Positions 18,183-30,195 are shown, counted from the first letter of the stretch. The stretch: DNA of 64,000 nucleotides from Gordonia soli NBRC 108243 (GCF_000334455.1 NZ_BANX01000036.1:1-64000); one strand, 5' to 3'. Numbers and translations: made by a program. Notes: generated by a model from the letters alone, not told the origin.

Positions 18183-18860
18183 ATGGCTCGTTCCGCATCA
18201 GGCAACGCCGCCGACGTCGAGACGTCGGCGGAGTCGTCGACCGCCGCGGCGGCACCGGCCACCGCGCCGCCCACCAGCACCGAAGCCGGCTCGACCGCCC
18301 AGCGCGAGCGTCGTCGACGGATTCTCGACGCCACGCTCGCGCTCGCGTCGAAGGGCGGCTACGACGCCGTCCAGATGCGCACGGTCGCCGACAAGGCCGA
18401 CGTCGCCGTCGGGACGCTGTACCGGTACTTCCCGTCCAAGGTCCACCTGCTGGTGACCGCACTGGCACGCGAGTTCGAGCGCGTCGAGTCACGCGTCGAC
18501 CGGTCCCAGCTGCGCGGTGACACCCCGGTCGAGCGCCTCCGGCACGTCCTCGACATGATCACGTTCGCGATGCAGCGCGACCCGCTGCTGACCGAGGCCA
18601 TGACCCGCGCGTTCATGTTCGCCGACGCATCGGCGACGGCCGAGGTCGACCAGGTCGCCGGCATCATCGACCGACTGTTGGCCGGTGCCATGGTCGAGGG
18701 TGAGCCCACTGAAGAAGATCTCTCGGTCGCTCGCGTGCTGTCCGATGTCTGGATGTCGAACCTGGTGCAGTGGCTGACCCGACGGGCGTCGGCGACCGAC
18801 GTCACCAACCGGATGGAGCTCACGGTCAAGCTTCTTCTCGAGGGCCGCGCGAGCCGCTGA
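18183..18860 (+). CDS. kstR: TetR-family steroid catabolism repressor KstR
   Basis: KstR represses cholesterol uptake and degradation genes and is released by steroid-CoA thioesters. The 225-residue product has the helix-turn-helix region RRRILDATLALASKGGYDAV then ADVAVGTLYRYFPSKVHLLV, nearly the same as the mycobacterial protein, and the later QRDPLLTEAMTRAFMFADAS block. The frame is also open from ATG 18120, right next to the operator; I prefer ATG 18183 because GTGAGGAC precedes it, but the N-terminal tail is long and low-complexity in both readings. The gene is divergent from fadE34 and ends before a hairpin at 18883-18923. Confidence 0.9.
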   Translation: MARSASGNAADVETSAESSTAAAAPATAPPTSTEAGSTAQRERRRRILDATLALASKGGYDAVQMRTVADKADVAVGTLYRYFPSKVHLLVTALAREFERVESRVDRSQLRGDTPVERLRHVLDMITFAMQRDPLLTEAMTRAFMFADASATAEVDQVAGIIDRLLAGAMVEGEPTEEDLSVARVLSDVWMSNLVQWLTRRASATDVTNRMELTVKLLLEGRASR

Positions 18861-18882
18861 TCGTCCTTCTCACGAACACAGC

Positions 18883-18923
18883 AGAAGACCCCGCCTGCGC
18901 GGAGAGCGCGGACGGGGTCTTCT
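18883..18923. terminator. Bidirectional hairpin between kstR and esterase gene
   Basis: AGAAGACCCCG (18883-18893) and CGGGGTCTTCT (18913-18923) form a perfect 11-bp stem. The 19-nt loop can form a small GCGC stem. It sits between convergent stops at 18860 and 18944. Confidence 0.8.
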
Positions 18924-18943
18924 CGTCGGTGTGGCCGTCGAAC

Positions 18944-19945
18944 CTAGCGGTTCAGGTCCGCCGAGATCTGCGGCCAGGTCCGGTGCAGATCCTGCTGCCA
19001 GTAGCCCCACGAGTGGGTCCCGTTGGGTCGCGAGGTGAGCTTGAACGGAATCCGCAACTGCCGCAGGCGCTGTGCCATCTGCTGAGTGCACTGGTCGACG
19101 GCTGCCTCGATGAGACCACCGAGCGCGACCTGGTTGGCCAGCGTGGCCGGATCACCGTCGATCTGCGGTCCGTTGAGGGTCTCGTTCGGGCCGGGCAGTC
19201 CGTTGCCGGTCGTCATGTAGATCTTGGTGCCACGAAGCTTGGCGGCGTTGATGTACGGGTCGTTGGCGCGCCAGCCGGGCCCGTTGAGCGGACCCCACAT
19301 GTTGGTGACGTCGGCACCGCCGCGCGTGCCGGTGACCAGACGGATGTACGCCTGCCCCGCCGGATCGCTGGTGCGGGCGCAGCCGCTGTAGGCGCCAACC
19401 GCCCGGTAGAGCTTCGGTGCGGCGATCGCGAGGTTCAGCACCGAGGTGCCCGCCATCGAGATTCCGGCGATGGCGTTGCGGCCGTTGGTGCCGAACTCCT
19501 TGTCGATCAGCGGGGGAAGTTCCTTCGTCAGGAAGGTCTGCCACTTGTTGCGACCGAGCTCGGGATCGTCCTTCTGCCAGTCGGTGTAGTACGAGAACGC
19601 GCCGCCGATCGGGGTGACGACGTTGACATTCTTGTCGGCGAAGAACTTCTCGTAATCTGTACGGGCCGCCCACGTGGCCGAATCCTCGCCGCCGCCTGCG
19701 CCGTTGAGCAGGTAGAGCGTCGGACGGGGCTTGCTGGTGTCCTTCGGGCGCAGAACCGTCACCGGGATCATCTTGTGCATCGACTCCGACCACACGATGG
19801 CCGTCGCACGCTTCGGGCTGTCACGGACGACGGTGTCGATCCGAGAGGCCGCCGACGCCGGGGCGGAGACCGCGGTCACCGATCCGGTCACGACCGCCGC
19901 GGCGCCGAGCAGGACAGCACTCCGACGAACCCACTGAGCGCGCAC
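18944..19945 (-). CDS. Secreted esterase/mycolyltransferase, antigen 85-like
   Basis: The 333-residue protein starts with a signal peptide (VRRSAVLLGAAAVVTGSVTA, cleavage near APASA) and has the alpha/beta hydrolase fold of the Ag85/esterase D group. The nucleophile is in AGISMAGTS, and the histidine is likely in NGTHSWGYW near the C-terminus. In Corynebacteriales such enzymes transfer mycolic acids to trehalose or arabinogalactan outside the membrane. I chose GTG 19945 because AAGGGGAATAC lies before it. It is convergent with kstR and no mycolic acid genes are nearby. Confidence 0.85.
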   Translation of the reverse strand: MRAQWVRRSAVLLGAAAVVTGSVTAVSAPASAASRIDTVVRDSPKRATAIVWSESMHKMIPVTVLRPKDTSKPRPTLYLLNGAGGGEDSATWAARTDYEKFFADKNVNVVTPIGGAFSYYTDWQKDDPELGRNKWQTFLTKELPPLIDKEFGTNGRNAIAGISMAGTSVLNLAIAAPKLYRAVGAYSGCARTSDPAGQAYIRLVTGTRGGADVTNMWGPLNGPGWRANDPYINAAKLRGTKIYMTTGNGLPGPNETLNGPQIDGDPATLANQVALGGLIEAAVDQCTQQMAQRLRQLRIPFKLTSRPNGTHSWGYWQQDLHRTWPQISADLNR

Positions 19946-20068
19946 GTATTCCCCTTTGGTATCAGCAGTCACAGATGCAACGAATCGTATCGACCGTCCC
20001 ATCACCGCCCCAAGTGCGGTAGCACCGATGTTAGGCAGTTGTGATGTCGCGCGTGGGGCCGCCCCGCG

Positions 20069-21595
20069 TTACTCGACGAGTTCGGCCCGACGATCGACGA
20101 CCGGCGCCGCGTCCACCGCGGTGCGATTCGTGGGCGACGAGAAGCGAAGATGCTCGTCGGCGACGGTTCCGTTGCGCAGCAGCCGGCGATCGTCGTGGTA
20201 GCTCATCGACATGACCCAGGGTGCGGTCTGCCCCTGGCGCGGCAGCGACGACAGCGAACGCTTGACGTATCCGGCCCCGAAGTCGAGCAGCGGCCGCGTC
20301 TCCATGTCGGCGTCTGCCACCGGCCAGACGGCGTCCAGACCGTGCTCGTCGAGATAGCCGAGCATCCGGCAGAAGTATTCGCAGAGCAACCCGATCTTGA
20401 GCGTCCACGACGAGTTCGTGTAGCCGATGGCGAGAGCGAAGTTGGGGACTCCACTCAGCATCATGCCGCGATAGACGACCGTCTCGGACATCTCGACCGG
20501 CCGCCCGTCGACACTCAGCGCGATCCCGCCGGCCACCCGGAGGTTCAGACCGGTGGCGGTGACGATGATGTCGGCGTCGAGGTGGTCACCGCCCTCGAGC
20601 TGGATGCCGGTCTCGGTGAAGGTCGCGATGCGATCGGTCACGACGGATGCCGATCCGTTGCGGATCGAGCGGAAGAGGTCGCCGTTGGGGACTGCGCACA
20701 GTCGCTGATCCCAGGGGTCGTACGGCGGGTTGAAGTGCTCGTCGACCGGGAAGTCGGCGGGCAGCCTGCTGGCGTTGACCGCGCGGATCGCCTTGCGCGC
20801 CAAGGACGGGAACGTCTGACAGAACTGATAGACCAGCCGCTGCTGGGCGATGTTCTTACGCCGCGTCAGCGCGTAACCGCGCTCGTCGCCGAGCACCTTC
20901 CTGGCGACATTGGCGATGGCGTCTTCGCGCGGGATCGGCATCACGTAGGTCGGTGTGCGCTGGAGCATGGTGATGTGTCCGGCGGTGTCGGCCATCGACG
21001 GCACCAGGGTGACCGCGGTGGCCCCGCTGCCGATCACGACGACCTTCTTGCCGCTGTAGTCGAGGTCTTCCGGCCAATGCTGCGGGTGGACGATCTGGCC
21101 GGCGAACCGGTCACGCCCCTCGAACTCCGGTGTGTAGCCCTCGTCGTAGCGGTAATAGCCCGACGCGCAGAAGATCCAGCCGGCATCGAAAATCACCCGC
21201 TCGCCGGTGTCGGCGCGCTCGACGTCGACGATCCAGCGCGCGTCGGCACTCGACCAGTTCGCCGACACCACCGTGTGGTGATAGCGGATCTTCTCGTCGA
21301 TACCGTTCTCGGACGCCGTCTCCCGCAGATAGTCGAGGATGCGCGGCGCACCGGCGATCGACTCCTTGTCCCGCCACGGCTTGAACTCGTAACCGAACGT
21401 GTGCAGATCGGAGTCCGAGCGGATACCCGGATACCGGAAGAGATCCCACGTGCCGCCGGACGATTCGCGTGCCTCGAGGATGGCGAAGGACTTCGAGGGA
21501 TGCTCGGTGGTCAGGTAACGGGCGGCGCCGATTCCCGAGATCCCGGCTCCGACGATGAGTACGTCGATGGTCTCTACGGACGTGGATGCGGTCAC
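20069..21595 (-). CDS. Flavin-containing (Baeyer-Villiger type) monooxygenase, EthA-like
   Basis: The 508-residue protein has an FAD motif IVGAGISGIGAARYL at about 15, an NADPH motif VIGSGATAVTLV near 190 and the Baeyer-Villiger fingerprint FAGQIVHPQHWPED just before it. It probably inserts oxygen next to a ketone or oxidises sulfur or nitrogen, like mycobacterial EthA, which has similar length. GTG 21595 has a strong AAGGAGATCTCG ribosome site; the ATG at 21640 does not. The divergent gene at 21713 codes for a PucR-type regulator that may control it. Confidence 0.87.
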   Translation of the reverse strand: MTASTSVETIDVLIVGAGISGIGAARYLTTEHPSKSFAILEARESSGGTWDLFRYPGIRSDSDLHTFGYEFKPWRDKESIAGAPRILDYLRETASENGIDEKIRYHHTVVSANWSSADARWIVDVERADTGERVIFDAGWIFCASGYYRYDEGYTPEFEGRDRFAGQIVHPQHWPEDLDYSGKKVVVIGSGATAVTLVPSMADTAGHITMLQRTPTYVMPIPREDAIANVARKVLGDERGYALTRRKNIAQQRLVYQFCQTFPSLARKAIRAVNASRLPADFPVDEHFNPPYDPWDQRLCAVPNGDLFRSIRNGSASVVTDRIATFTETGIQLEGGDHLDADIIVTATGLNLRVAGGIALSVDGRPVEMSETVVYRGMMLSGVPNFALAIGYTNSSWTLKIGLLCEYFCRMLGYLDEHGLDAVWPVADADMETRPLLDFGAGYVKRSLSSLPRQGQTAPWVMSMSYHDDRRLLRNGTVADEHLRFSSPTNRTAVDAAPVVDRRAELVE

Positions 21596-21712
21596 CGAGA
21601 TCTCCTTGCGGACGGGGGCTGGGCTGATGCATTCCATCATCGCGCCGACACCACAGCGACGCCAGGTGCAATATGCAACGTCTCACCACATCCAGCGGTG
21701 CATGATGTTCGG

Positions 21713-22927
21713 ATGGACATCGAGTGGCCGACGCCGACCGCACGCACGAGGGAGCTGTTCCGCCGCGGCGCGGAGCAGGTCCTGAGCCCGCCGCCGGAGT
21801 GGATCGCGGAACTGCACTCGGCGGCACTCGGCGGGTTCCGGATGAACGAGGTCGCCGACGACCCGACCCTGGCCGAGGGGACCAAACGGTCCAACCTCGC
21901 CAACCTGCTCCACTGGGCCGCGGCGAACGTCCATCATCCCGGCGACCGGGTCGGCGCGAACGTCACCACCGAGGTGCTCGACACCGCCCGGGACCTGGTA
22001 CGCCGCGGGCTCGACGAATCGTCGCTGGATGCGTTCCGCACCGCGCAGAGCGTGGCATGGCGACGATGGATGCAGATCTGTTTCGCGCTCACCGACGACC
22101 CTGACGAACTGCGCGAACTCCTCGACCTCTCGTCGCTGTCCATCTCCACGTTCATCGACGACACGGTCGCGGCCATGTCCGAACGCATGCGGGCCGAGCG
22201 CGCGGACCTGACGCGTGGCACCCACGCCGAACGTCGCGCGACGGTGGCGCTGATCCTCGAGAACGCCCCGATCCCCCGACCGCGCGCCGAGGAACGCCTC
22301 GGTCACCGACTCACCGGTCCACACACCGCGGCGGTGGTCTGGGGTGAGGGCCACTCGTCGCCCGCCGAGATCGAGGCCGTCGCCGACCGGGTGTCGACGG
22401 CCGCGGGCACCGACCGTCGGCTCACGGTGATGGCCGGCGCGACCGCCATGTGGCTGTGGTTACCGGTCGCCGATGTCGGGGAGGTGACCGGATTGTCGGA
22501 GCATCCCGACGTCCGGGTGGCGATCGGACGATCGGGGGTCGACGTGGAAGGGTTCCGACAGAGTCATTTCGACGCATTGTCGGTGCAACGGCTCATGGCT
22601 CAGCTCGGATCACCCCGGCAATCGGCACGCTACGACGACACCCGGCTCGTCACGCTGCTGACAGATGATCGGTCCGCGGCCGACGAGTTCGTCGCCGACA
22701 CCCTGGGTGAACTGGCGCACGGCCATGCCGAGATCGCCGAGACCGTGCGGACCTGGATCGCGCAACAGTGCAACACCTCCCGCACCGCCGAGCAGCTGTA
22801 CACGCACCGCAACACGGTCATCCGGCGACTCACGCGTGCCGACGAGTTGCTGCCGGGTTCGGTGGCCGACGACTTCGTCGCCATCGCGGCCGCCCTGGAG
22901 ATCCGGAGTTGGCGTCCCGTTCGGTGA
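21713..22927 (+). CDS. PucR-family transcriptional regulator
   Basis: The 404-residue protein ends with the PucR C-terminal helix-turn-helix (TSRTAEQLYTHRNTVIRRL at about 365-385), and the middle part resembles the GGDEF-like ligand domain of this family. It starts 118 bp from the divergent monooxygenase and is the obvious candidate to control it. The reading frame is open for 1.5 kb upstream because it runs antisense to the monooxygenase; ATG 21713 is where similarity to regulator N-termini begins. No good ribosome site is seen, so the exact start is uncertain (GTG 21698 is also possible). Confidence 0.8.
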   Translation: MDIEWPTPTARTRELFRRGAEQVLSPPPEWIAELHSAALGGFRMNEVADDPTLAEGTKRSNLANLLHWAAANVHHPGDRVGANVTTEVLDTARDLVRRGLDESSLDAFRTAQSVAWRRWMQICFALTDDPDELRELLDLSSLSISTFIDDTVAAMSERMRAERADLTRGTHAERRATVALILENAPIPRPRAEERLGHRLTGPHTAAVVWGEGHSSPAEIEAVADRVSTAAGTDRRLTVMAGATAMWLWLPVADVGEVTGLSEHPDVRVAIGRSGVDVEGFRQSHFDALSVQRLMAQLGSPRQSARYDDTRLVTLLTDDRSAADEFVADTLGELAHGHAEIAETVRTWIAQQCNTSRTAEQLYTHRNTVIRRLTRADELLPGSVADDFVAIAAALEIRSWRPVR

Positions 22928-22982
22928 CGGTCGGCGAACTCCGGCGTCGGAGCAAACGGATCGCGGTTCTAGACTGGGATCG

Positions 22983-24272
22983 ATGACCGAAGATCGGATG
23001 GCCGAGGTGTGCGACACCCGGACTCGATCTGATCCCGACGAATCAGGCACGCCGCCCAGCGGCGTCTTCGCAGCTCTGTCCAACGCCAACTTCCGGCTCT
23101 ACTTCGGCGGTCAGGCCCTCTCACTGGTCGGTACGTGGATGCAGGCGACCGCTCAGGCGTGGCTGGTCCTCACGCTCAGCGGATCCGCCTCGATGCTGGG
23201 ACTGATCGTCGCCCTGCAGGCTGTGCCGGTCCTCGTGTTCGGTCCGTACGCGGGCGTGATCGCCGACCGGGTCGACCGTCGACGCCTGATGATCGTGCTG
23301 CAGTCGATCATGGGCGTGCTGGCCGCGGTGCTCGCCGCTCTCACCATCGGCGGCTGGATCGAGGTCTGGCAGGTCGGCATCCTGGCCGCGCTGCTCGGAC
23401 TCAACAATGCCTTCGAGAATCCCGCGCGCCAGGCCTTCATCCATCAGATCGTCGGCGAGTCGCTGATCCGCAACGCGGTCACGCTCAACTCGGTGATGGT
23501 CAACGCCGCCCGAGCGGTCGGGCCTGCGGCGGCCGGCATCATCCTCGCCGCGATCGGTGCCGGATGGTGCTTCGCGATCAACGCCGTCAGTTTCGTCGCG
23601 GTGGTGGTGTCGCTGATCGTGATGAACACGGATCGAATCCATGCCGAGACCCCGGTGCCCCGCGCCAAGGGCCAGCTGCGCGAAGGACTCCGATACGTCG
23701 CCGGTATCCCGACACTCTGGATTCCCCTGGTGACCATGGGCCTGGTCGGCACCCTCGCCTACGAATTCCAGGTGTCGCTGCCTGCCGCCGCGCGCGACGT
23801 GTTCGACGGTGGGCCACAGGCATTCGGGTTCATGACGTCGGCGATGGGCGTCGGCGCCGTGGTCGGCGGACTCATCGTCGCCGCCCGGGGCACCACCGGA
23901 CTGCGTCCGCTGTCGATCGCCGCCGCCGGGTTCGGCGTGACCATCGCGGTCACCGCGCTCTCGCCGAGCCTGCCGGTCGCCATCGGCGCGCTGTTCTTCG
24001 TCGGCTGGCTGAGCGTCTCGTTCCTGTCGACCGGCAACGCCACGCTGCAGCTCAACTCCGACCCGCAGATGCGTGGTCGGGTGATGGCCCTGTGGTCGGT
24101 GGCCTTCATGGGCTCGACTCCGATCGGTGGTCCCATCATCGGCGCCATCTGCGAGACCGCCGGCGCGCGCGTCGGGCTCGGCGTCGGTGCGGCGACCTGT
24201 TTCGTCGCCGCGGCGATCGGGCTGCTCGCCCACCGCAGGCAGCGGGCGCACGAGCCGGTCCGGCTCACTTGA
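22983..24272 (+). CDS. MFS exporter, DHA3/EntS-like
   Basis: The 429-residue protein has about 12 membrane helices. It begins with the block FRLYFGGQALSLVGTWMQ and has the loop motif GVIADRVDRRRL near 90, both typical of the MFS_3/EntS group that exports siderophores or macrolides. The NNAFENPARQAFIHQIVG segment is also characteristic. It follows the PucR gene by 55 nt on the same strand and may be co-transcribed. The substrate is unknown. Confidence 0.87.
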   Translation: MTEDRMAEVCDTRTRSDPDESGTPPSGVFAALSNANFRLYFGGQALSLVGTWMQATAQAWLVLTLSGSASMLGLIVALQAVPVLVFGPYAGVIADRVDRRRLMIVLQSIMGVLAAVLAALTIGGWIEVWQVGILAALLGLNNAFENPARQAFIHQIVGESLIRNAVTLNSVMVNAARAVGPAAAGIILAAIGAGWCFAINAVSFVAVVVSLIVMNTDRIHAETPVPRAKGQLREGLRYVAGIPTLWIPLVTMGLVGTLAYEFQVSLPAAARDVFDGGPQAFGFMTSAMGVGAVVGGLIVAARGTTGLRPLSIAAAGFGVTIAVTALSPSLPVAIGALFFVGWLSVSFLSTGNATLQLNSDPQMRGRVMALWSVAFMGSTPIGGPIIGAICETAGARVGLGVGAATCFVAAAIGLLAHRRQRAHEPVRLT

Positions 24273-24439
24273 CCGGAGGGGTCGCCGTCCGACTCGTCCG
24301 GCCACACCGACGCCGCCAGGCACCGGTTGTCCCGGCCAGCGAGACAGGCTGACCAGTCGGTATGGACAAACGACCCACTCGGCTGGCGCGGCGTTGTTAG
24401 TGTCCACCCGGTCACATCGGGTCGGACGAAGGCGGCGGG

Positions 24440-26014
24440 ATGCACGACACCAGGATTCGGCGGACGGGCCCGCGATTCATCTCCTCGCCGGCGGTCGCGA
24501 CGTTCGTCGTGGCGGTGCTCGGTGTCGCGATGATCGCGTCGGTCACCGCGCCGACCGCGAGCGCGGCGAACCACTGGTTCGGCGACATCTCGGAGAAGTC
24601 GGTACCGCGCGCCGACTGCGGTCCGGGTTCGCTGCCGGAGGTCGGGCTACAGGGCGACGTGAGTGCGGAGGACCGCAACTCGGGACGCAGCCGACTCGGG
24701 TACCGCTGCAACCTCACGAAACTCGGCAACGCCCGTGGCGCGGGAGGCGGCATCGTGTCCGCGTCCTTCGACCACTGCAGCTACACCGGGAGCCTGTTCC
24801 CCGGCAACAACGTGCTGCGTCAGCCAGGAGTACAGGTCGTCAGCGTCGCCGACCCCACCCGACCACGGGTGGTCGGCTCCCTGACCGAACCGGCCATGCG
24901 CGGCGGCACGTGGGAGACCCTCAAGGTCAATCCCGCGCGCAAACTGCTCGCCGCGACGGCCGTCCCGCTCCTGTGGGGTGGTGGATTCTTCTCGGTCTAC
25001 GACATCTCCGACTGCGAACATCCACGCCTGCTCAACCGCGGGCCGGGGACAACATCGCCACTTCCCTTCACCTCGCACGAGGGCGGGTTCTCACCCGACG
25101 GTCGGACGTACTGGGCATCGGGTGTCTTCCCCGGCCACCTCACCGCCATCGACATCTCGAATCCGGCTGTGCCTCGGGTCATCTGGCAGGGACTGCACAG
25201 CTTCCTGGGCCACGGCTTCGGTATGTCACCGGACGGCAACCGGATGTACCTGTCGAACATGGCGGGCATCACCATCCTCGACACCAGCCAGGTGCAGCGC
25301 AGGGCGCCGTATCCGCAGGTGCCGCATGTCGCGGCGTACCTGTGGCCCGACGGTCAGCTGAACCAGCATTCGATCCCGATCACCTATCGGGGTCGGGCGC
25401 ACATCTTCACCGCCGACGAGGCCGGTTCGGGTGGTGTGAAGTTGTTCGACGTGGGGCGGGCGAACCAGCCGCGCTATGTCGCGCAGATCAAGCTCGAGAT
25501 CAATCTCCCGAAGAACCTCGACACCAACCTCCGGTCGGCGACGGGCGGTTCGATCTTCAGCAGCAACCCGCACTACTGTGCGGTCGACCGTCCGCGCGAC
25601 CCGACCGCGTTGGCGTGTGCGTGGGAGTCGTCGGGCATCCGCGTGTTCGACGTGCGAAATCCCAACCGTATCAAGGAGATCGCATATTACAACCCACCCG
25701 CGCGAAAGAACTCCACCGTCGCCGACCTACCCAACTCGCCGCATGTGCTCGCGTCGTTCCTGGGAGTGCCGGCGGTGGACTTCCTCAGCCTCGGCATGTC
25801 CATCGTCAACGGCAAGGCCCGCCTCGATCAGATGATCGGGCCGCGTACCGGCATGGTCGTCGGCGGTGACATGTCGACCGACTGGTGCTTCTCTCCGCCG
25901 GAGTTCCGCGGCAACCAGATCTGGACGACGTGCGCCGACGGCGGCTTCTACGCACTCGCGCTCAGTCCGCAGGTGTACACGCCGCCGCCCGACCAGGAGT
26001 CGCACATCGGATGA
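24440..26014 (+). CDS. Secreted LVIVD-repeat beta-propeller protein
   Basis: The 524-residue product starts with an export signal (hydrophobic VATFVVAVLGVAMIASVTA, cleavage after TASA). The body carries repeated blades of the type VQVVSVADPTRPRVVGSL, FSVYDISDCEHPRLL, LTAIDISNPAVPRVI, VKLFDVGRANQPRYV and IRVFDVRNPNRIKEI, i.e. LVIVD repeats making a propeller. Function is unknown; it is probably extracellular or surface bound. Its stop overlaps the start of a DUF305 gene by 4 nt, so the two are translated together. The region 24273-24439 upstream holds no gene. Confidence 0.85.
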   Translation: MHDTRIRRTGPRFISSPAVATFVVAVLGVAMIASVTAPTASAANHWFGDISEKSVPRADCGPGSLPEVGLQGDVSAEDRNSGRSRLGYRCNLTKLGNARGAGGGIVSASFDHCSYTGSLFPGNNVLRQPGVQVVSVADPTRPRVVGSLTEPAMRGGTWETLKVNPARKLLAATAVPLLWGGGFFSVYDISDCEHPRLLNRGPGTTSPLPFTSHEGGFSPDGRTYWASGVFPGHLTAIDISNPAVPRVIWQGLHSFLGHGFGMSPDGNRMYLSNMAGITILDTSQVQRRAPYPQVPHVAAYLWPDGQLNQHSIPITYRGRAHIFTADEAGSGGVKLFDVGRANQPRYVAQIKLEINLPKNLDTNLRSATGGSIFSSNPHYCAVDRPRDPTALACAWESSGIRVFDVRNPNRIKEIAYYNPPARKNSTVADLPNSPHVLASFLGVPAVDFLSLGMSIVNGKARLDQMIGPRTGMVVGGDMSTDWCFSPPEFRGNQIWTTCADGGFYALALSPQVYTPPPDQESHIG

Positions 26015-26685
26015 GCGGGATGCGGGGAGTGCGGGCACTCGGTGCGATCGGGATAGCCACCATACTGGTGGCGATCGGAGTGGTCGTCGGGATCGCCTGG
26101 CAGAGCGGCCATCCGGGCGACTCGGCCGGACCGAGGCCCAGCGCGACCGACATCGGTTTCGCACAGGACATGTCGACGCACCACGACCAGGCCATCCTGA
26201 TGGCCCGGACCATCGCCGCAGCCCCATCCGCTGACGTCCGCGGACTGGCCGACCGCATCATCCTGACCCAGACCGGAGAGACGTCGACGATGCGCGGATG
26301 GCTGACATGGTTCGGCGCACCGATGGCATCGGAGACACCGATGAGCTGGATGCAGAACATCCCGGCAGGCGGCCACGACCACCACGGCGGTGGCGAGCAT
26401 GCCGCCGCACCCGGTGACGCACCGCCGATGCCCGGGATGGCGAGCGTCGCGGAGATCGGCCGACTGTCGGAGTTGCAGGGTCGGGCTGCGGAGGTGTTGT
26501 TCCTGCAGTTGATGATCCGCCATCATCGCGGCGGGATGGCCATGGCTGCGGCCGCTCAGAACGATCCGACCGCGAGCGCCGCGACCAAACAGTTGGCGCT
26601 CGCGATGATCAGCGACCAGGGCGACGAGGTCGGGCAGATGACCCTGATGCTCGCCGACCGTGACGCCGCGCCACTGCCGGCCTGA
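26011..26685 (+). CDS. Membrane-anchored DUF305 protein
   Basis: The 224-residue protein has an N-terminal membrane anchor or signal (ALGAIGIATILVAIGVVVGIAW) and two ferritin-like DUF305 helices pairs. The first is DIGFAQDMSTHHDQAILMA near 45-63 and the second FLQLMIRHHRGGMAMA near 165-180. A His-rich linker (GHDHHGGGEH) lies between. The paired His and Met residues suggest metal contact, perhaps copper, but no function is proven for the family. An AGGAG site precedes the ATG, which overlaps the stop of the propeller gene. Confidence 0.87.
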   Translation: MSGMRGVRALGAIGIATILVAIGVVVGIAWQSGHPGDSAGPRPSATDIGFAQDMSTHHDQAILMARTIAAAPSADVRGLADRIILTQTGETSTMRGWLTWFGAPMASETPMSWMQNIPAGGHDHHGGGEHAAAPGDAPPMPGMASVAEIGRLSELQGRAAEVLFLQLMIRHHRGGMAMAAAAQNDPTASAATKQLALAMISDQGDEVGQMTLMLADRDAAPLPA

Positions 26686-26739
26686 TCCCGGTCATCGCAC
26701 CTCCCCGGAGCCACCCGACTGCCGCAGTCCGATAGTCGA

Positions 26740-26767
26740 CCCATCCGACTGCGCGAGCGCGGATGGG
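26740..26767. terminator. Hairpin between convergent genes
   Basis: CCCATCCG (26740-26747) and CGGATGGG (26760-26767) form an 8-bp stem with a 12-nt GC-rich loop. A smaller stem, GACTG/CAGTC, precedes it at 26717-26729. They separate the DUF305 and crotonase stops. Confidence 0.6.
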
Positions 26768-26772
26768 AGCGG

Positions 26773-27627
26773 TCAGAAGATGTCGGGCAGATCCGTCGAC
26801 ACCCGGTCGGTGAACCGCGGTGGGCGCTTCTCCAGGAACGACGTGACACCCTCCGCCACGTCCGCCGACTGACCGCGGTGATGGATGCCGCGCGAGTCGG
26901 CCAGGTGCGCATCGAACGGGCCGGGAGCACCGGCCATGCGCCACAACAACTGTCGGGTGAGGGCCACCGACACCGGCGCGGTGTCGGTGATCAGCTCGGT
27001 GGCCACGTCGACGGCCGTGTCGAGGACCTGATCCTTCGCGACCACCTGCTGGACGAGTCCGCGTTCGAGCGCCTCGTCGGCGCCGACCGTCTGACCGCCC
27101 ATCGCCCACCGCAGCGACGTCGGCAACCCGACCAGCCGCGGTAGGAACCAACTCGAGCAAGCCTCCGGCACGATCCCACGCTTGGTGAAGACGAATCCGA
27201 AGCGCGCATCGTCCGAGGCGATCCGGATGTCGGTCGGCAGGGTCATGGTCACCCCGACGCCGACCGCCGCCCCGTTGACGGCGCTCACCACCGGCTTCAG
27301 CGACCGATGGATGCGCAGCGCCACCTGACCCCCGCCGTCGGGTGGGACCTCGTCGGTCGGCGAGGCGAACGTCGACGCCCCCGCTTCGAGGTCGGCGCCC
27401 GCACAGAATGCGCGGCCCGTGCCGGTGAGCACCACTGCTCGCACCGAGTCGTCGGCGTCGGTCTCGTCGAAGGCGGCGATCAACTGTTCCATCATCGGGA
27501 TCGTGAAGGCGTTCAATCGATCCGGACGATTCAGCCGAAGGACGGCAATCGGTCCCCGACGTTCGGTCACAACGACGGAACCCGGCTCGGCGGGTGCCGA
27601 ACCGGGTTCCGTTGATTCTGTCGTCAT
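26773..27627 (-). CDS. Enoyl-CoA hydratase/isomerase (crotonase) family protein
   Basis: The 284-residue protein has the crotonase fold. The first oxyanion segment is GTGRAFCAGADLEAG (about 69-83), the second AVNGAAVGVGVTMTLP, and a catalytic-type Glu is in KRGIVPEACSSW (about 150). This residue set fits hydratases or isomerases of the EchA group; the substrate is not evident. The ATG at 27627 has no clear ribosome site and an Asp/Glu-poor leader of about 20 residues precedes the fold, so the real start may be slightly downstream. It follows clpC1 by 18 nt on the same strand. Confidence 0.85.
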   Translation of the reverse strand: MTTESTEPGSAPAEPGSVVVTERRGPIAVLRLNRPDRLNAFTIPMMEQLIAAFDETDADDSVRAVVLTGTGRAFCAGADLEAGASTFASPTDEVPPDGGGQVALRIHRSLKPVVSAVNGAAVGVGVTMTLPTDIRIASDDARFGFVFTKRGIVPEACSSWFLPRLVGLPTSLRWAMGGQTVGADEALERGLVQQVVAKDQVLDTAVDVATELITDTAPVSVALTRQLLWRMAGAPGPFDAHLADSRGIHHRGQSADVAEGVTSFLEKRPPRFTDRVSTDLPDIF

Positions 27628-27645
27628 AGGCCGAGAAGCTACCAG

Positions 27646-30195
<2,550 letters not shown>

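Noticed and set aside
20150..21712. 520-codon open frame upstream of the PucR gene
   Set aside because: It lies antisense to the monooxygenase and arises from GC-rich codon bias; composition is typical of a shadow and the PucR homology starts only at 21713.
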